A stretch of DNA of 64,000 nucleotides from Knoxdaviesia capensis. Taxonomy: Eukaryota; Ascomycota; Sordariomycetes; Microascales; Gondwanamycetaceae. Shown piece after piece: positions 47,667-60,522 of this stretch. The stretch is from the NCBI GenBank assembly GCA_001510575.1, contig LNGK01000007.1:434001-498000 (forward strand), read 5' to 3'. The number at the start of each line of letters is the position of its first letter. Position 1 is the first letter of the stretch. Made by a program: the position numbers and the translations under genes. The notes beneath the pieces are model-generated. The model ran no database searches. It had not been told where the DNA came from and worked only from the letters and a program-made list of their open reading frames with translations.

Positions 47667-50107
47667 GGCGTAGACGGGGGATGGACAAGATATGTTCGAA
47701 TTTGGTGTCCGTGTCGCGCTCGTCGGTAAGATTCAACGAGATTCTTCGTCTCGTCCCGTCCTGACTTTCAACTCCCGATACAAGAACGAAGAGGACGCTG
47801 CAGTGATTATAAGAAAACCGTCCATTTCCCCAACCCAAATCCCTCCCCCGCAAAACAGCAGCCAATTCAATTTAAGCAGACTACATATTGAGTCTCTAGA
47901 GTCTCGACGATTTTTTCTTCCCGGAATTAAACAACAAACACTCAATTCTGGGGCGATGTATATCGGGATATTTCTGTCGCGGTGGTGTGAGAGCAAGTTC
48001 AGTTTAGGAAACACACGAATATCCAAAGTTCAGGCCGGAGGCCCCCTCAGCAAAGGACTGCCGGGCTATAGTATGTTGCTGCTATTCCTGAGATATGTAC
48101 CGTCCTCACGCGGGCCAAACACATAAACGACCGGGTAAACACAAAGTGTTTCGTCGGCTGCTTGATTGTGAACCAGAATGTGGAGAGCTGGTTTGACTTC
48201 CATAGTGATTCGATATTGCACCCGGCAAAAGAGGATGAAGTGTAAGTTGGGTGAATGGGGATAGGCCGTTGAATTAGGGAAAGGAGAGCGCAGTGAGGTT
48301 GCGCTGAATAGAGAGAGATACTCACCTTCAGAGGCCAAACACCCTTTCGTTAACTGTCAGAAGCAGTTGATCTGCCAGCTCTTGACCGGGGTTTCGTTCA
48401 CGAGATGCAAACCGCCGCCCGTGTCCGATCAATATCACAGAATACCCCGAAGAAGCGTCCGGATATATCTTTCTCGCTCGTCCGAACCCCGCCGATACCC
48501 AATACAAAGCCGCACAACACATAGAACTGATGTCTCTGTCCGCCAGATACATCTCTAGGTTCTCCACTGAGCTCTAGAAGATAGCAAGCCGGTATGCCAA
48601 GCCAACTACGTGGTTGTTGGGCTTTCCTATACTGCCGTTTCCGGTCCGGAGACCGCCTCTATCTCTATGCAAGGACCTACACGAGAGGTCAAAGGGCAAC
48701 AAGTTACTTCCGGTCATTGATTCATTCATGTAACTGCTCCGTATCAACATTCCGTAAATCAACTCACCTAGAATCAACTGAGAGTCTCGCAGTAGGATAC
48801 CAAGACACTCTCGGCCGTCTTCAGTTAGGCGACACCCACGAAGGATCGACTTACATGGCCATCCGGTTGATCACTCTCGGTTAGTCGCTTGCAACACAGT
48901 AAGAAACGAGGTTACAAGCACTTCGAGTCAAACTATCACCATGTGCCCTCCTCGAAAACTCCAAGGCTTTTTGTCGTCGACTTCAGAGTGGACAGTATTA
49001 TCTTTCAGTCCCACAAAACTCGGCGTTGCTGTTGCAACTGTGAGTCCCTGCGTGTACGAGTGAATGAGTTCCCGTAGCTTCAGAGATGAACAGAAGTGAG
49101 GTCGTGTTGGGGCAGCCAACAATGTTCTTGGCCGGGGAGACTATCGATCCACAAAGAGCGAGAGACAAAATGGTCCTTGGCTCGGCTCACTGGTGTCCAG
49201 CGATATCGGTCTGAACCCTCCAGTTCTCGCGTGGCCGGTCATCCGATGCAATTCGTGCGGTTGCAACACCCTGCGTGATGAGTTTTGTTTGCCCCCTAGG
49301 TTCCCATGCTCAGAAGTTCCTATCAACTCATGCCAAGGGAACAGTGGATTCGCAATTGGAGCCCTTCATTGAACTATCTTTCTTGGGCGTGCTGCTCAAA
49401 GTGGAATGGCGGAGTTGGCGTTGGCCAATGAGAGGGCCAAGATCCATCTAATCTTATCAGATCCTATGATACTTTGCTTTTTCTCACTTCTCATGGTCAG
49501 CCCCCCATGTGCCCCGTGTAGGCATCCCTGTTGCGGTAGTATTATACCCAGTGGGAACCACAGGAGATTGATAAAAAAATCAAAAATAAAATAAAAGAAT
49601 TGGCCTCCATACCCAGATCAGCGGTTATTCACTCCTTGGAAGTGGAGAGACCAACAAAGTATAGAAAGCAACATCGTGTGCTGATATTCCGTCTAAACGA
49701 GCCCATTTCGGGGATAGTATGGCCAACAGTCTGCGTTCTTGGAAGTCATTGTTTGGGTTTAGGCCCAAGCACAACGGCTTACAGTATCTTGATCAGCTGC
49801 AATGGAGGGTTGCCCTGGTTTGTGACTGGCCTGCCTCGGCCGAGTCGGCATGGCCTGGGTTATTCTAGCTCCTGGGCGGAATAAGAGCGAAGGGGGATGA
49901 AAAGGCCTTTTCTGAAGCGGCAGTCGGCGATGTTGGCATTTCCCTCTTGCCTATATATGTGGTGGGCTACTCTCCGTCTCTCGCTTGTTTTCCGAGAATC
50001 CGCTGTGGCTTTTCCCTAGTATCTGCACTCCTTCGTTGTGACTGTCATATCAGCTCTTCAGACAAACACACACATCACCTGTTACCTTTAGGTAATCCAC
50101 TACCAAG
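47667..50107. other. Intergenic between divergent secreted-protein genes
   Basis: 2.4 kb serving as promoter space for the minus-strand module protein and the plus-strand BIM1-like gene. It has a TATA-like element on each side (minus, 47805-47813; plus, 49952-49958). No coding sequence was recognised between them. Confidence 0.5.
49951..49960 (+). promoter_or_regulatory. TATA-like element for BIM1-like gene
   Basis: CTATATATGT lies about 150 bp before the start codon at 50108, followed by pyrimidine-rich sequence. Confidence 0.4.
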
Positions 50108-51056
50108 ATGCTCTTCAAGCTTGAGACTCTGGCCCTCGGCCTAATGGTCGCTCGCGCTGCGGCCAGCGATACCATGGGTCCTGCTGCCATCATGTGGCCT
50201 CCAGACAGACCGTGGACCGCCGAGCACGACAACACTCCTCCGTGCGGTTCTCACGCCGGAGTTGGGGAGCGCACCGAGTTCCCTCTGACCGATGGCCGCC
50301 TTGCTCTCGTTGCCCAGGACGAGAACCGGGCTCTCCACGTCTCGGTTGCCTATAGCAACAGTGAGTCTCTCTCCAAGGCCTCCTTCTCCCTGATGGTCGT
50401 TTCAACTATCAGTCATGATACCTACCAATTCTGACAAGCTTGACACCCTGCAAGACCCCACTGAGATTGGCGACTTTGAGACCTTCTACGGTCCCATGAC
50501 CATCAACTCACTGGACATCGGGCACACCTGCATCCACGTCCCCGACGCGCCGGCCGAGGTCAAGGCCGGGGACAACGCCACCTTCAGCGTGCTGTATGTG
50601 TCCAACTTCAGCGCCAACGAGGAGGAGCGTGAGGTGTACTACGCCTGCGCCGACATTGTGTTCGTCGAAGCTGCGGCCTTCACCACCGCCATCCCATGCT
50701 TCAACTCCACCAAGTCCGACCCAGATATCTCGATCGATAGCAGCGTCAACACCACTACCACCGATGCCGATGGCAACAACCCGCACTCGGCTGATGACTC
50801 CACCATCGATCTGACTCCCAGCGTGTCGCCTACCCCCGAGGCTGCTGCTGCCACTAGCTCTGGCATCTCCAAGGGTGCCCTTGCGGGTGCTGTTGTCGGC
50901 TCCGTTGTCGGTGTGGCTCTGATTGCTGGCATTGTCTTCGTGTTCTACCGCCGCAGAGTCAACAACAGGGCTGCCGCGGTTGTTGCGCGGATCACCAACA
51001 AGTGGGATGTGGAGAGCGTGTCGACGGGCCCCGCGCCGGAGATGCGGGAGAAGTAA
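50108..51056 (+). CDS. BIM1/X325-like surface protein with C-terminal membrane helix
   Basis: 284 aa from exons 50108-50360 and 50455-51056 (intron 94 nt, joining to SNNPTEIGDFETF). Residues 1-20 are a signal peptide ending ARAAA. The mature part reads MGPAAIMWPPDRPW, TPPCGSHAGV, TEFPLTDGRLALVAQDE, IGHTCIHVPD and YYACADIVFVEAA. This is the signature order of the fungal copper acquisition factor BIM1-like (LPMO X325) family. A Ser/Thr/Asn-rich linker (about 195-225) leads to a membrane helix (GALAGAVVGSVVGVALIAGIVFVFY) followed by RRR, so the protein is probably anchored with the domain outside. Family members that bind copper start the mature chain with His; here the mature chain would start near SDTMG, so a canonical histidine brace is not evident. 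Its role is uncertain. Confidence 0.85.
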
Positions 51057-51773
51057 ATCAACAGCAGCGCATACGTTTGCTATTGGTTTGACGGATGGTC
51101 CACGGTTGAGCTACATAGCTAGTATTTCAGTCAGTTCAGTTCTCAGTTCACCCGTTTGATAGCGCCAGGCGAAAAGGTTGTTGGCCACAGGTGAACTTCG
51201 GTTAGGTTTCGTTGATCTTGTGTGAGATATGACATGACGGTTTATGATGATCAGATGAATATAACAGGTCAGACTTTTGAGAGAAATAATTGGGCATTGA
51301 TGACGATAATGTAGTTGTGTTGTGTTGTACTCGGACAAATCTGAACGCCCAGTTTCAAACTTGGAGAGCTCTTCAACCCAACTTCTCCAGATACCCCACA
51401 CCCTTATCGTAACCCTAACATTATCTAAGCCCTTATTCTCTCTTCACCGGTTAGTCATACCGGTAACAACTTTTTCGCCGTGCCAAATGCCCCGCAAATC
51501 AGCAAGCCTCCAACCAAATCTTTAGGGAATGAGCGCTGTAACTATTGCGCCAGTTGCACCTTCCACAGCAGCTATAGCCAATCACAGCCCTAATTTCAGA
51601 TTCTGCCCACAAAGCTTCAATGCCTGCAAAAATTCCTGTAGGTGATGATCCTTAAATCATCAACTTTTCTGGCATGTCTCTCTTGTGACATCTTCACGAT
51701 ATAGCTTCACTCCCTTATATACCTCCAACTTCAGTTCCTAGTGCTTCCTGATATCTCCTTTCATTTCTGTCTT

Positions 51774-51815
51774 ATGTTGGAGACGTTTATCTTAGTCGGG
51801 GGCTGTGTAGCATAG
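51774..51815 (+). promoter_or_regulatory. Upstream ORF 1 of GCN1 leader
   Basis: An ATG frame of 13 codons (MLETFILVGGCVA) plus stop, 52 bp after the TATA-like element, so transcribed if that TATA is used. Confidence 0.4.
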
Positions 51816-51938
51816 ACTGTTCTGCTGCTTTTCTTTTCTGCTTCTGTCCTTGAATCCTCTCCTTCATAAGTATTCCCCTCCATTCAATCTTCAGCTTTCT
51901 GCTGGTAATCTGCACTTTGGTGTCATTCCAGCATTCTG

Positions 51939-51998
51939 ATGATATCGTCGGTCTCGAATCTCTACATACTATCTCGAAACTTTACACTGGGTCTGTGA
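51939..51998 (+). promoter_or_regulatory. Upstream ORF 2 of GCN1 leader
   Basis: An ATG frame of 19 codons (MISSVSNLYILSRNFTLGL) plus stop, ending 22 nt before the GCN1 start. It should hinder scanning ribosomes unless reinitiation or leaky scanning occurs. Confidence 0.45.
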
Positions 51999-52020
51999 GA
52001 AAATCAGTCATCTTGCCGCC

Positions 52021-55000
52021 ATGGCTGACGCCGCTCCGAGCTCAGGCTTCGACCTCCAGGCCTTGACAATCGTGCTAGCCTCATCGTCTACCGCAACTCG
52101 TGTGCCTCAGCTACGATCCCTGGAGGAGAAACTGTCCAAGAATGGTATGTGGTACCACGCCCGCGCCGAGGCTCGTTTGCTGGTACTTCAGGAGCTATCT
52201 TCAGCCCAGCACATGTTCACTCGGCTGTCCGCTATCAAGCATAGCCGTCGCTGCCTTATCCCGTCCTAAATATGCCAGTCAAGTTCTGCTGGTGCAATGT
52301 TCAATCCAGCTAACCCTGTTCTCTACTGCTTCTCGTCTATTCAGCCTTCGAGCCGCCGGTAGTGCTAGCCATTCTCCGTCTACTCTTCCGTACTCACTCT
52401 TCATACACCGACCGCCCATCTCGCCGTGCTGTCCAAAACTGCCTCTCCGCTGCAATTACGGCCAACATCGACCCCCGGACCCTCTCGCCATTTGTCGAAG
52501 CCGTCTATGAAGAAACCAAGAAGCCGATTGCTGTAGCCAACTCGTTTGTCCTCGTCGAGTGGTGTGGTCTGTTGGTTCAGAAGACTGCCGGCACGCCGTT
52601 ATGGGATCAGTTTGGAACGAAGATTTTGAAGGCAACCGCATATGCCTACGACAAGTGCCTAGAGTCCGCCGTAAAGCCCGGTCTCGCGCACTCCGCAACA
52701 GTTATCGTTCGGCGCGGAATCCGGAAGCTCCTTCAGGCCAATGCCTCCGACATTGCGGCACCCCTCAAGTCGTCCATTTCAATCCTAGCTTCGAAGGACA
52801 GCCAGTCCACTACAGTTTACGCGCCACTCCTAGGTGTGTTCGCCGGTGTCTCGTCTCGCATTCCTGCTGCCAAAGCTGTTTTCGACACTGCCGAGATCAA
52901 ATCTCAATATGCCACCTTCTACACCCGCGAGATTGTGGGCTCGAAAACTGCCGTCCCTAGCCACATCTCGGGCGCGTTTGCAGATTTCTTCCTCGACTTC
53001 GCAACTGTTGACAGCTTCACATCAGACTTCGTTCCTTCTCTTGAAAAGGGTCTCCTCCGTGCTCCGGAGGTCGTCCTCTGCACTGTTCTCGCCCCTCTCG
53101 TGCTTTCCCTTCCCAAGTCGTTTGATCTGTCCCAGATTTTGGTTGGGCACCTTCTCAACTCCATTCTTTCCAACGTCAAGTCTTCCAATGCTTTGATTCG
53201 GGCTGGCTCCCTCGCTGCCTTTACCTCCATTGTGTCACGGTGTCAGCAGCCTGCGCTGATGGAAAAAGCCTCCGATGAAGTTCTGACTCCCCTCAAAACT
53301 GGCAAGCTGCCATCGCCGGATCAGAAGCTGATCCATGCCGACATGCTTCAGGTTGTTCCCCTCTCGCAATCCACAGCTACAAAGATTGTGACTGCTCTTG
53401 CTGCCGTCACTCTCAAAGAAGGAAACGAAGCCGCTCTCGCTGCCGAAACACAAGCTCTTGTCCGTGCCACTGAGTATCTCCTGAAATCCGGGTCCACGAT
53501 CCCTGCCGCCGCTGCTGAAGCATACTCCAAGGGCCTCTCCGACAAGAAACCCAACGTCCGCAAGATCTGGCTCTTCCGTACTGGTCAAGTCTTGTTCCAG
53601 CTTTACTCAGAATCCGGAGACTCGCTAGCTGCCGGAATCCCCAAATTCTCCGAAGCTGTGCTACCCAAGTTGATTGCTTCATACACCGAAGTCGCCGAAA
53701 ACCCCAACGGCGCCTCGCAAAGCGGTTTGATTGTGGGAGGCTTCATCGTCGCCGCGCTTGTCCCGCTAATCTCTAGAAAAGGCGAAACAGCGGCCATCAC
53801 TGCCGCCATCTCGAAGACTCCTGTAGCAAAGCAAACACTCTCTGTTGGGCAAAAGTTCTCCTTCCTCCTGGTACCGCGTATCTACACCAAGCTCAGTGCT
53901 GAAGAAGATTTGGCCTGGTTTTCACGAGCTTTGTTTGCCACATCCACTGATCTCCTGCACAAAGCCGAAAAGCCTGTGACCCTAGCCTGGGCCGAAGCTG
54001 TCATCTACCTCACTTCGTCCTCAACCGTTCACCACAACGTCAGCCAAAGCTCAAGGGCGTCCTTGTCGAAAGCGTATTCTCAAGATCCGGCCTTTATTTC
54101 ATCTCTGATAGTCGACGGTATGTGGGACTGGCTGCACAAAGCCAATTCTGCCGACAAGGACTCCGCAGTAGTGCTCGCCAAAGCCGATGGCGATACCCTC
54201 TATTCCACCTTACGATCGATATGTCTGGGTCCTACAGACCTCGCTGAGCTCGGCACCGAAATTGATCCGGAAGTCATTGAGCATCAAGTCTGCTCTCTTG
54301 TTGTTCTGGCCCGTCCTGAAGTCATCCCACGAAGCAGCTGGATTGACACCGCCATCAAAATGGGCCAAGACCCCGGTGCTCTTGCAACCAAGTACGAAGA
54401 CAAGTTGATTGAAATCATCTTGCCAAAGACATCTCCTAAAGAGGTACTTCGCCCCGTCTTAACATACCCTATCTGACTTTGTTAACTGTAGCTAACTTTC
54501 ACATGAGTACCAGTCCTCCAATGTGGCTCTGGCGGCCTACAATGCTTTTGCTGAGCTTGCTTTCGTGGCCCCTGCCACCATGACTGCCCGCGTTGTGCAG
54601 CTTTTCAAGGATGATCTATACGCCGACCCCATCAAGGAAATTGGCCCTGTCGAGGCCGCCATTTACAAGACACCAGAGGGCACCGCCTTCGTCGATGTTC
54701 TTTCCAAGAAGGCCCAGGTGGTGCCGAACAAGAACAGCAAGGACTACGATATCATGAAGTGGGAAGAAGAACTCCGGACTCAACTAGCGTCGAAAAAAGG
54801 CCAACAAAGGAAGCTTACAGCCGATGAAAACGCCAAAGTCAATGCCCAGCTCAAGAAGGAGGCGGGAATCCGCGCCCATGTCACTGAAGTTGTCACTAAG
54901 CTTAACCGTGGCCTTGGAATCATCACTGCCCTCGCCACTGGCCCACCAACAGATGCTTTGTTGTGGCTCCAGCCCGCTGTCAAGAGCATTCTTGACGCTA

Positions 55001-58000
55001 TCAACGCGGGAGCAGGCCTGGTATCTGGTGATACAGCACCTCTTGCCTACATTTCCTGCTCAGAGCGGCTGTCAAGCCGGCTTGGATCCGGGAAGCCGTT
55101 TATTGGAATTGCAACTCTTCGGTCGCTTGGTGTCACATCTTTGAACGAAGACCAAACAAGGGAGCCTCTCGAAGATTTGATCACTCGCCTCCTGTACCGC
55201 CTTCGCATTGCCGGTGAACAGCGCCCGTTTGACCCGGTATCTCTCATCTACATCCTACCCCTTCTGTTTTCAGTACTCAAAAATGGTGGTTTTGGTGCCA
55301 GTGAGGACGACCGTGACGCCCAGGTTGTTCTCGCCATTGAAACCTTGTCTTTCCATGCTGAAGAGTGTGCTGAGGAAGCAGTCCCCCGTGGCGAAATCTT
55401 CGACGCCCTCATTTCTGCTATGCAAAAGTACACCCAGCACTACAAGACCATCAAGGAGTGCTTTACCGACATCTGCCGCAGCGTGGCTCCCAATGCCAGC
55501 ACGAATGAGTTGTCGGTTCTTGCCCGTGGAGTTATTGTTCCCGATGCCTCGGTGCGCAAGGCTGTCCTTCAGTCAATCAACACCGATGTCGACATGAGCG
55601 AGGCCGCCGCCGTTGCCTTGGATGAGATCTGGATCGCAGCGCATGATGATGACGAAGAGAACCGTAATCTTGGAGTCGAAATCTGGGAAGAATCGGCATT
55701 CACGGTCACGGCATCCCTGCCCTTCAACATGCTTCCGTATGTTCACAGCAAAGATGCCCAACTCCGGAGAGCTGCCTCTCGGGCTCTCGCCGATGCTGTT
55801 GCGGCCCACCCGAGCACTCTCGACGACATCCTTGCCAAACTTCGCGAAGCTTACACCGAGGAAGCCAAGGAGCGCACGCAACAGCTTGATGAATTTGGCA
55901 TTCCGCGTAAAATGGATCTGTCTGATCACTGGGAAGCCCGCCATGGAATTGCCACTGCTTTTGCCGAACTGGCCCCCCACCTCAAATCCGGTCAACTTGA
56001 TTCCTTCTTCGACTTCCTCATCGAGAGTGGACCGCTTGGTGACAAGAATTCAGCAGTTCGCAGCCAGATGTTGGATGCAGCCGTCAGCGCCATTGACATC
56101 CATGGCAAGAAGCTTGTGGAGAAGCTGATGAAAACTTTCGAACACACCCTGGAGGGACCTGACAAGAACTCTGAGGCAGCCGATCGCGTCAACGAAGCTG
56201 TTATTATCATGTACGGTGCTCTCGCCAAACATCTCGCCAAGGGAGACTCGAAGCTCCCCGTTGTCATTGATCGTCTTATTACCACCCTCAGCACTCCCTC
56301 CGAGACAGTCCAGTATGCCATTGCCGATTGCTTGCCTCCTCTGGTTCGCGCAGTCTCAGCATCCAATGCCACTCGGTATTTCGAGACTGTCATTGGGACC
56401 CTGATGACATCGAAGAACTATGCCGCTCAGCGTGGTGCTGCCTATGGCCTGGCCGGCCTTGTCCGTGGACGCGGAATCTCGTCTCTTCGTGACCAGCGCA
56501 TATTTTCAACCCTTCGTGGAGCCGCAGAAAACAAAAAGGAAGTCAGCCAGCGGGAATCAGCCTTCTTGTCCTTTGAGCTGCTAGCGACTCTGCTGGGTCG
56601 TCTGTTTGAGCCGTACGTCATCCAAACCGTGCCGCAGCTGCTGATCGGTTTCGGAGACAGTAATGGAAATGTTCGTGAAGCCTGTCTAGAGGCAGCCAAG
56701 GCATGCTTCGCGCGCCTCAGCTCGTATGGTGTCAAGAAGATTCTGCCTACTTTGTTGGATGGTCTGGAGGATGACCAGTGGCGCAGTAAGAAGGGAGCTT
56801 GTGAGCTCCTTGGTGCCATGGCGTACCTTGATCCCCAACAACTCTCACTCAGTCTCCCCGAAATCATCCCTCCCCTGACTGCTGTGTTGAACGACAGTCA
56901 CAAGGAAGTTCGCGGTGCGGCCAACAAGAGTCTAAAGCGCTTCGGTGATGTCATCAACAACCCTGAAGTCAAGAGTCTGGTCGATATCCTTCTCAAGGCT
57001 CTCAGCGACCCTACCAAATACACCGACGACGCGCTGGACTCGCTCATCCGGGTGCAGTTTGTGCATTACCTCGATCCCCCATCACTTGCCCTTGTCACAC
57101 GTATCCTACAGCGTGGTCTCAGCGATCGGTCCAATACCAAGCGCAAAGCAGCCCAGGTTATTGGCAGTCTTGCTCATCTTACGGAGAAGAAGGACCTCAT
57201 ATCTCACCTGCCGGTTCTGGTCGCAGGACTCAAAATCGCTGTGGTCGATCCTGTGCCGACTACGCGTGCCACTGCCTCTCGCGCTCTTGGATCTCTTGTC
57301 GAGAAATTGGGAGAAGAGGCTCTGCCGGATCTCATTCCAGCCCTTATGCAGACTCTTCGGTCGGATACTGGTGCCGGAGACCGTCTGGGTTCTGCCCAAG
57401 CCCTGTCCGAGGTTCTCGCCGGTCTCGGCACTTCTCGCCTGGAGGAGGCCCTCCCGTCCATTCTGCAGAACGTGGAGTCCCCTATTCCGGCTGTGCGCGA
57501 AGGCTTCATGTCGCTGTTTATCTTCCTGCCTGTGTGCTTTGGTAACAGCTTCGCAATTTACCTCGGTCGCATCATTCCGCCTATTCTCGCTGGTCTTGCT
57601 GACGATATCGAGTCCATCCGCGAAACTGCTCTGCGTGCTGGTCGGCTCTTGGTTAAGAATTTTGCCATTCGTTCTGTCGATCTCCTTCTTCCTGAACTAG
57701 AGCGTGGTCTTGCTGATGACAACTACCGTATCCGTCTCAGCTCAGTTGAGCTTGTTGGTGCCCTCCTGTTCAATCTTACTGGTATAAACATTGAGAAGCA
57801 GCAGGAGGAAGATGGCGCTGGTGATGATGATGATATGGATAACGCTCGCGAGGCTAGCTCTTCGTTGAGAGAGATTCTAGGTGTTGAGAAGCGTGACAAG
57901 ATCCTGTCGGCTCTGTACATCTGCCGCTGTGATACGGCCGGAGCTGTCCGTGCTGAAGCTATTTCCGTTTGGAAGGCTCTCGTGTCCAGCCCTCGTATCC

Positions 58001-60522
58001 TCAAGGAGCTTGTGCCTACGCTCACCCAGCTTATCATCAAGCGACTTGGCAGCGCTAATCTCGAACACAAGGTCATTGCCAGTAACGCTCTTGGTGAACT
58101 TATCCGTCGCGCCGGAGACAACGTCCTCGCGTCACTGCTGCCGACCCTTGAGGAGGGCTTGCAGTCTTCTACCGACTCCGATGCCAAGCAGGGCATCTGT
58201 CTCGCCCTCAAGGAACTTATTGGCTCGGCTTCTCCCGAGGCCCTGGAGGATCACGAGAAGATTCTTATCTCGGTTGTGCGCACGGCGCTTACCGATGGCG
58301 ATTCATTTGTCCGCGAAGCTGCAGCCGAGGCCTTCGATCTTCTACAGCAGCTCATTGGCAAGCGGGCTGTTGACCAGGTGCTGCCGTACCTGCTGGGTCT
58401 TATGAGGTCCGGTGCGGGCACAGCAGCTGGTGACGCCGCAGCCGATGGAACTCCGGGTCCGGACGCCAACAATGCTCTGCAGGCCCTGCTTACTTTGCTA
58501 ACGGACACCACGCGGTCGAACATGATTCTACCGAACCTTATCCCTACACTGACGACGCCGCCGATTTCTGCGTTCGATGCGAAGGCGCTGGCATCGCTGT
58601 CTCGCGTTGCTGGGTCCTCTATGAACCGCCGGTTGCCTGGTATCATCAACTCTCTTATGGACAATATTGTCAACTGCTCGGATGAAAGCCTGCGTGTTGA
58701 TCTAGACCGATCTTTCGATGTTGTCATTCTGAGCATCGACGAGTACGATGGCCTTAACACTGTCATGAACGTCCTCCTACAGCTCCTCAAGCACGAAGAT
58801 CACCGTCGCCGCGCCGCCACCGGCTACCACTTGGCCAAGTTCTTTGCTGAGTCGACAGTCGATTACTCCCGGTACAACCAAGATATTGTGCGGTCACTGC
58901 TCAACTCGTTTGACGACCGCGATACCGAAGTTGTCAAGGGTGCTTGGACTGCTCTCAGCGAGTTCACGCGCAAGCTCAAGAAGGAAGAGATGGAGGCTTT
59001 GGTTGGGTCCACTCGCCAAACTCTACAGCGTGTTGGTGTCCCCGGTGCCCCCTTGCCTGGTTTCGAGCTGCCCAAGGGTATCAACGCCATTCTTCCGATC
59101 TTCTTGCAAGGTCTGATGTATGGTACACCGGAACAGCGGACACAGTCAGCCCTTGCCATCTCCGATATTGTCGACCGGACGAGCGAGGCGTCACTGAAGC
59201 CGTTTGTCACGCATATTACCGGTCCGCTCATCCGTGTGGTTTCCGAGCGGTCGACCGAAGTCAAGGCCGCTATTCTGCTCACCCTCAACAACCTGCTTGA
59301 GAAGATGCCGGCCGCGCTCAAGCCCTTCTTGCCGCAGCTGCAGCGCACATTTGCCAAATCTCTCGCTGACCCGGCGAGTAACTCGCTTCGCACTCGCGCT
59401 GCGAAGGCTCTTGGAACACTTATTCGGTATATGCCCCGTGTCGATCCGCTCGTCTCTGAGCTGGTGACGGGTGCGAAGACGGCCACTGACTCCGGTGTCC
59501 GTACCGCGATGCTCAAAGCTCTGTATGAGGTCATCAGCAAGGCGGGATCCAATATGGGCGATGCCTCGCGTGCTGCAGTGCTCTCCCTCGTGGACGGTGC
59601 TGTCAGTGTGGCAACTGAAGGCAGCGGCCCTGGTGCGCAGGCTGATGAGCAGGATATGACCATGGCTATCACTTGCGCGCGCCTGCTGGGTGCGCTGATC
59701 AAGAGCGTGCCGGAGGAGCCGGCGCTGGCCTTCCTGCGCAACCGTGTGTTTGTCACGCCGGCGTCGGTATCGTCGGTACTGGCACTCAACTCGGTGCTGG
59801 TGGAGAGCCCGGATGTGTTGCTGGAGAGCTCGTTGGTAGATGAGTTGCCGGACCTGCTTGTCCGCGGAATGGGACACAGAAACGTGAGTCGAAACTTTTT
59901 CTTTTAGCCGAACCCGTCCAGTCTTTTTTCGGTATAGTGTCTAACATTATTTTTGTCTTTGCAGCCTCTCATCGCCGACAACTTCATCCTCGCCACTGGC
60001 AAGTTCCTTCTCCACGAGAACGCCAAGGCCTTTGAGACAACCAAGATGCTCTTCGAGGCTATTGCTGAGGTGATTCAGCCGGGCAAGCCCACCGACTCTC
60101 GGCGTCTGGGTCTGGTACTCATCCGCACGCTGGCACGCATCAACATGGACATGGTGCGCCCCCATGTGCCGCTCCTCGCGCCTCCGGTGTTCGCCGGTGT
60201 GCGCGACCTGGTCATCCCCGTGAAACTCGCAGCCGAGCAGGCGTTCGTCGGACTGTTCAGCGTCCCGGAGGAGGAATCGCGTGTGTTCGACAAGTACATG
60301 GCCGAAGGCGGACCGGGCGCAGCTCTCCCGCCCAACACCCGCCGGAGCATGCAGGATTACTTCCGTCGCGTGGCGCTGCGGCTGGGTGCGCAGGTCATCG
60401 AGCGGCGCGAGGCCGAGGGCGGTATGGACGGCTTGGGCCTGGCGAACGACGAGGTTGAAGATGAGAAGGAGGTGTGGAGTGTTGGTAAAGTTGAGGTTGA
60501 TGAGGGAGGTATTGAGTTCTAG
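52021..60522 (+). CDS. GCN1: GCN1, activator of the eIF2-alpha kinase Gcn2
   Basis: Giant HEAT-repeat protein that binds ribosomes and relays uncharged-tRNA signals to Gcn2 in general amino acid control; cytosolic. 2716 aa, close to the usual length of about 2670. Exons are 52021-52144, 52345-54443, 54514-59883 and 59965-60522, with phases matching at every join. HEAT-type helices run through the whole chain. The central block (about 1350-1750 aa, DQRIFSTLRGAAENKKEVSQ, RREACLEAAKACFARLSSYG-like, GLEDDQWRSKKGACELLGAM) is the eEF3-like region that contacts ribosomes. The following HEAT stretch (SPIPAVREGFMSLFIFLPVCFG, LADDNYRIRLSSVELVGALL) is the Gcn2 RWD-binding region. The C-terminus is acidic and ends VEVDEGGIEF. 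Start ATG context is gccgccATGG. Two upstream ORFs precede it. eL19, another translation gene, follows 868 bp downstream. Confidence 0.97.

Larger units (their letters stand above)
51057..52020. other. Promoter and leader of GCN1, with two upstream ORFs
   Basis: After the BIM1-like gene. It contains TAACCCTAACATTATC (telobox-like, 51411), a TATA-like CTTATATAC at 51715-51722, then CT-rich sequence and two short upstream ORFs (51774-51815 and 51939-51998) before the GCN1 start. Confidence 0.5.
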
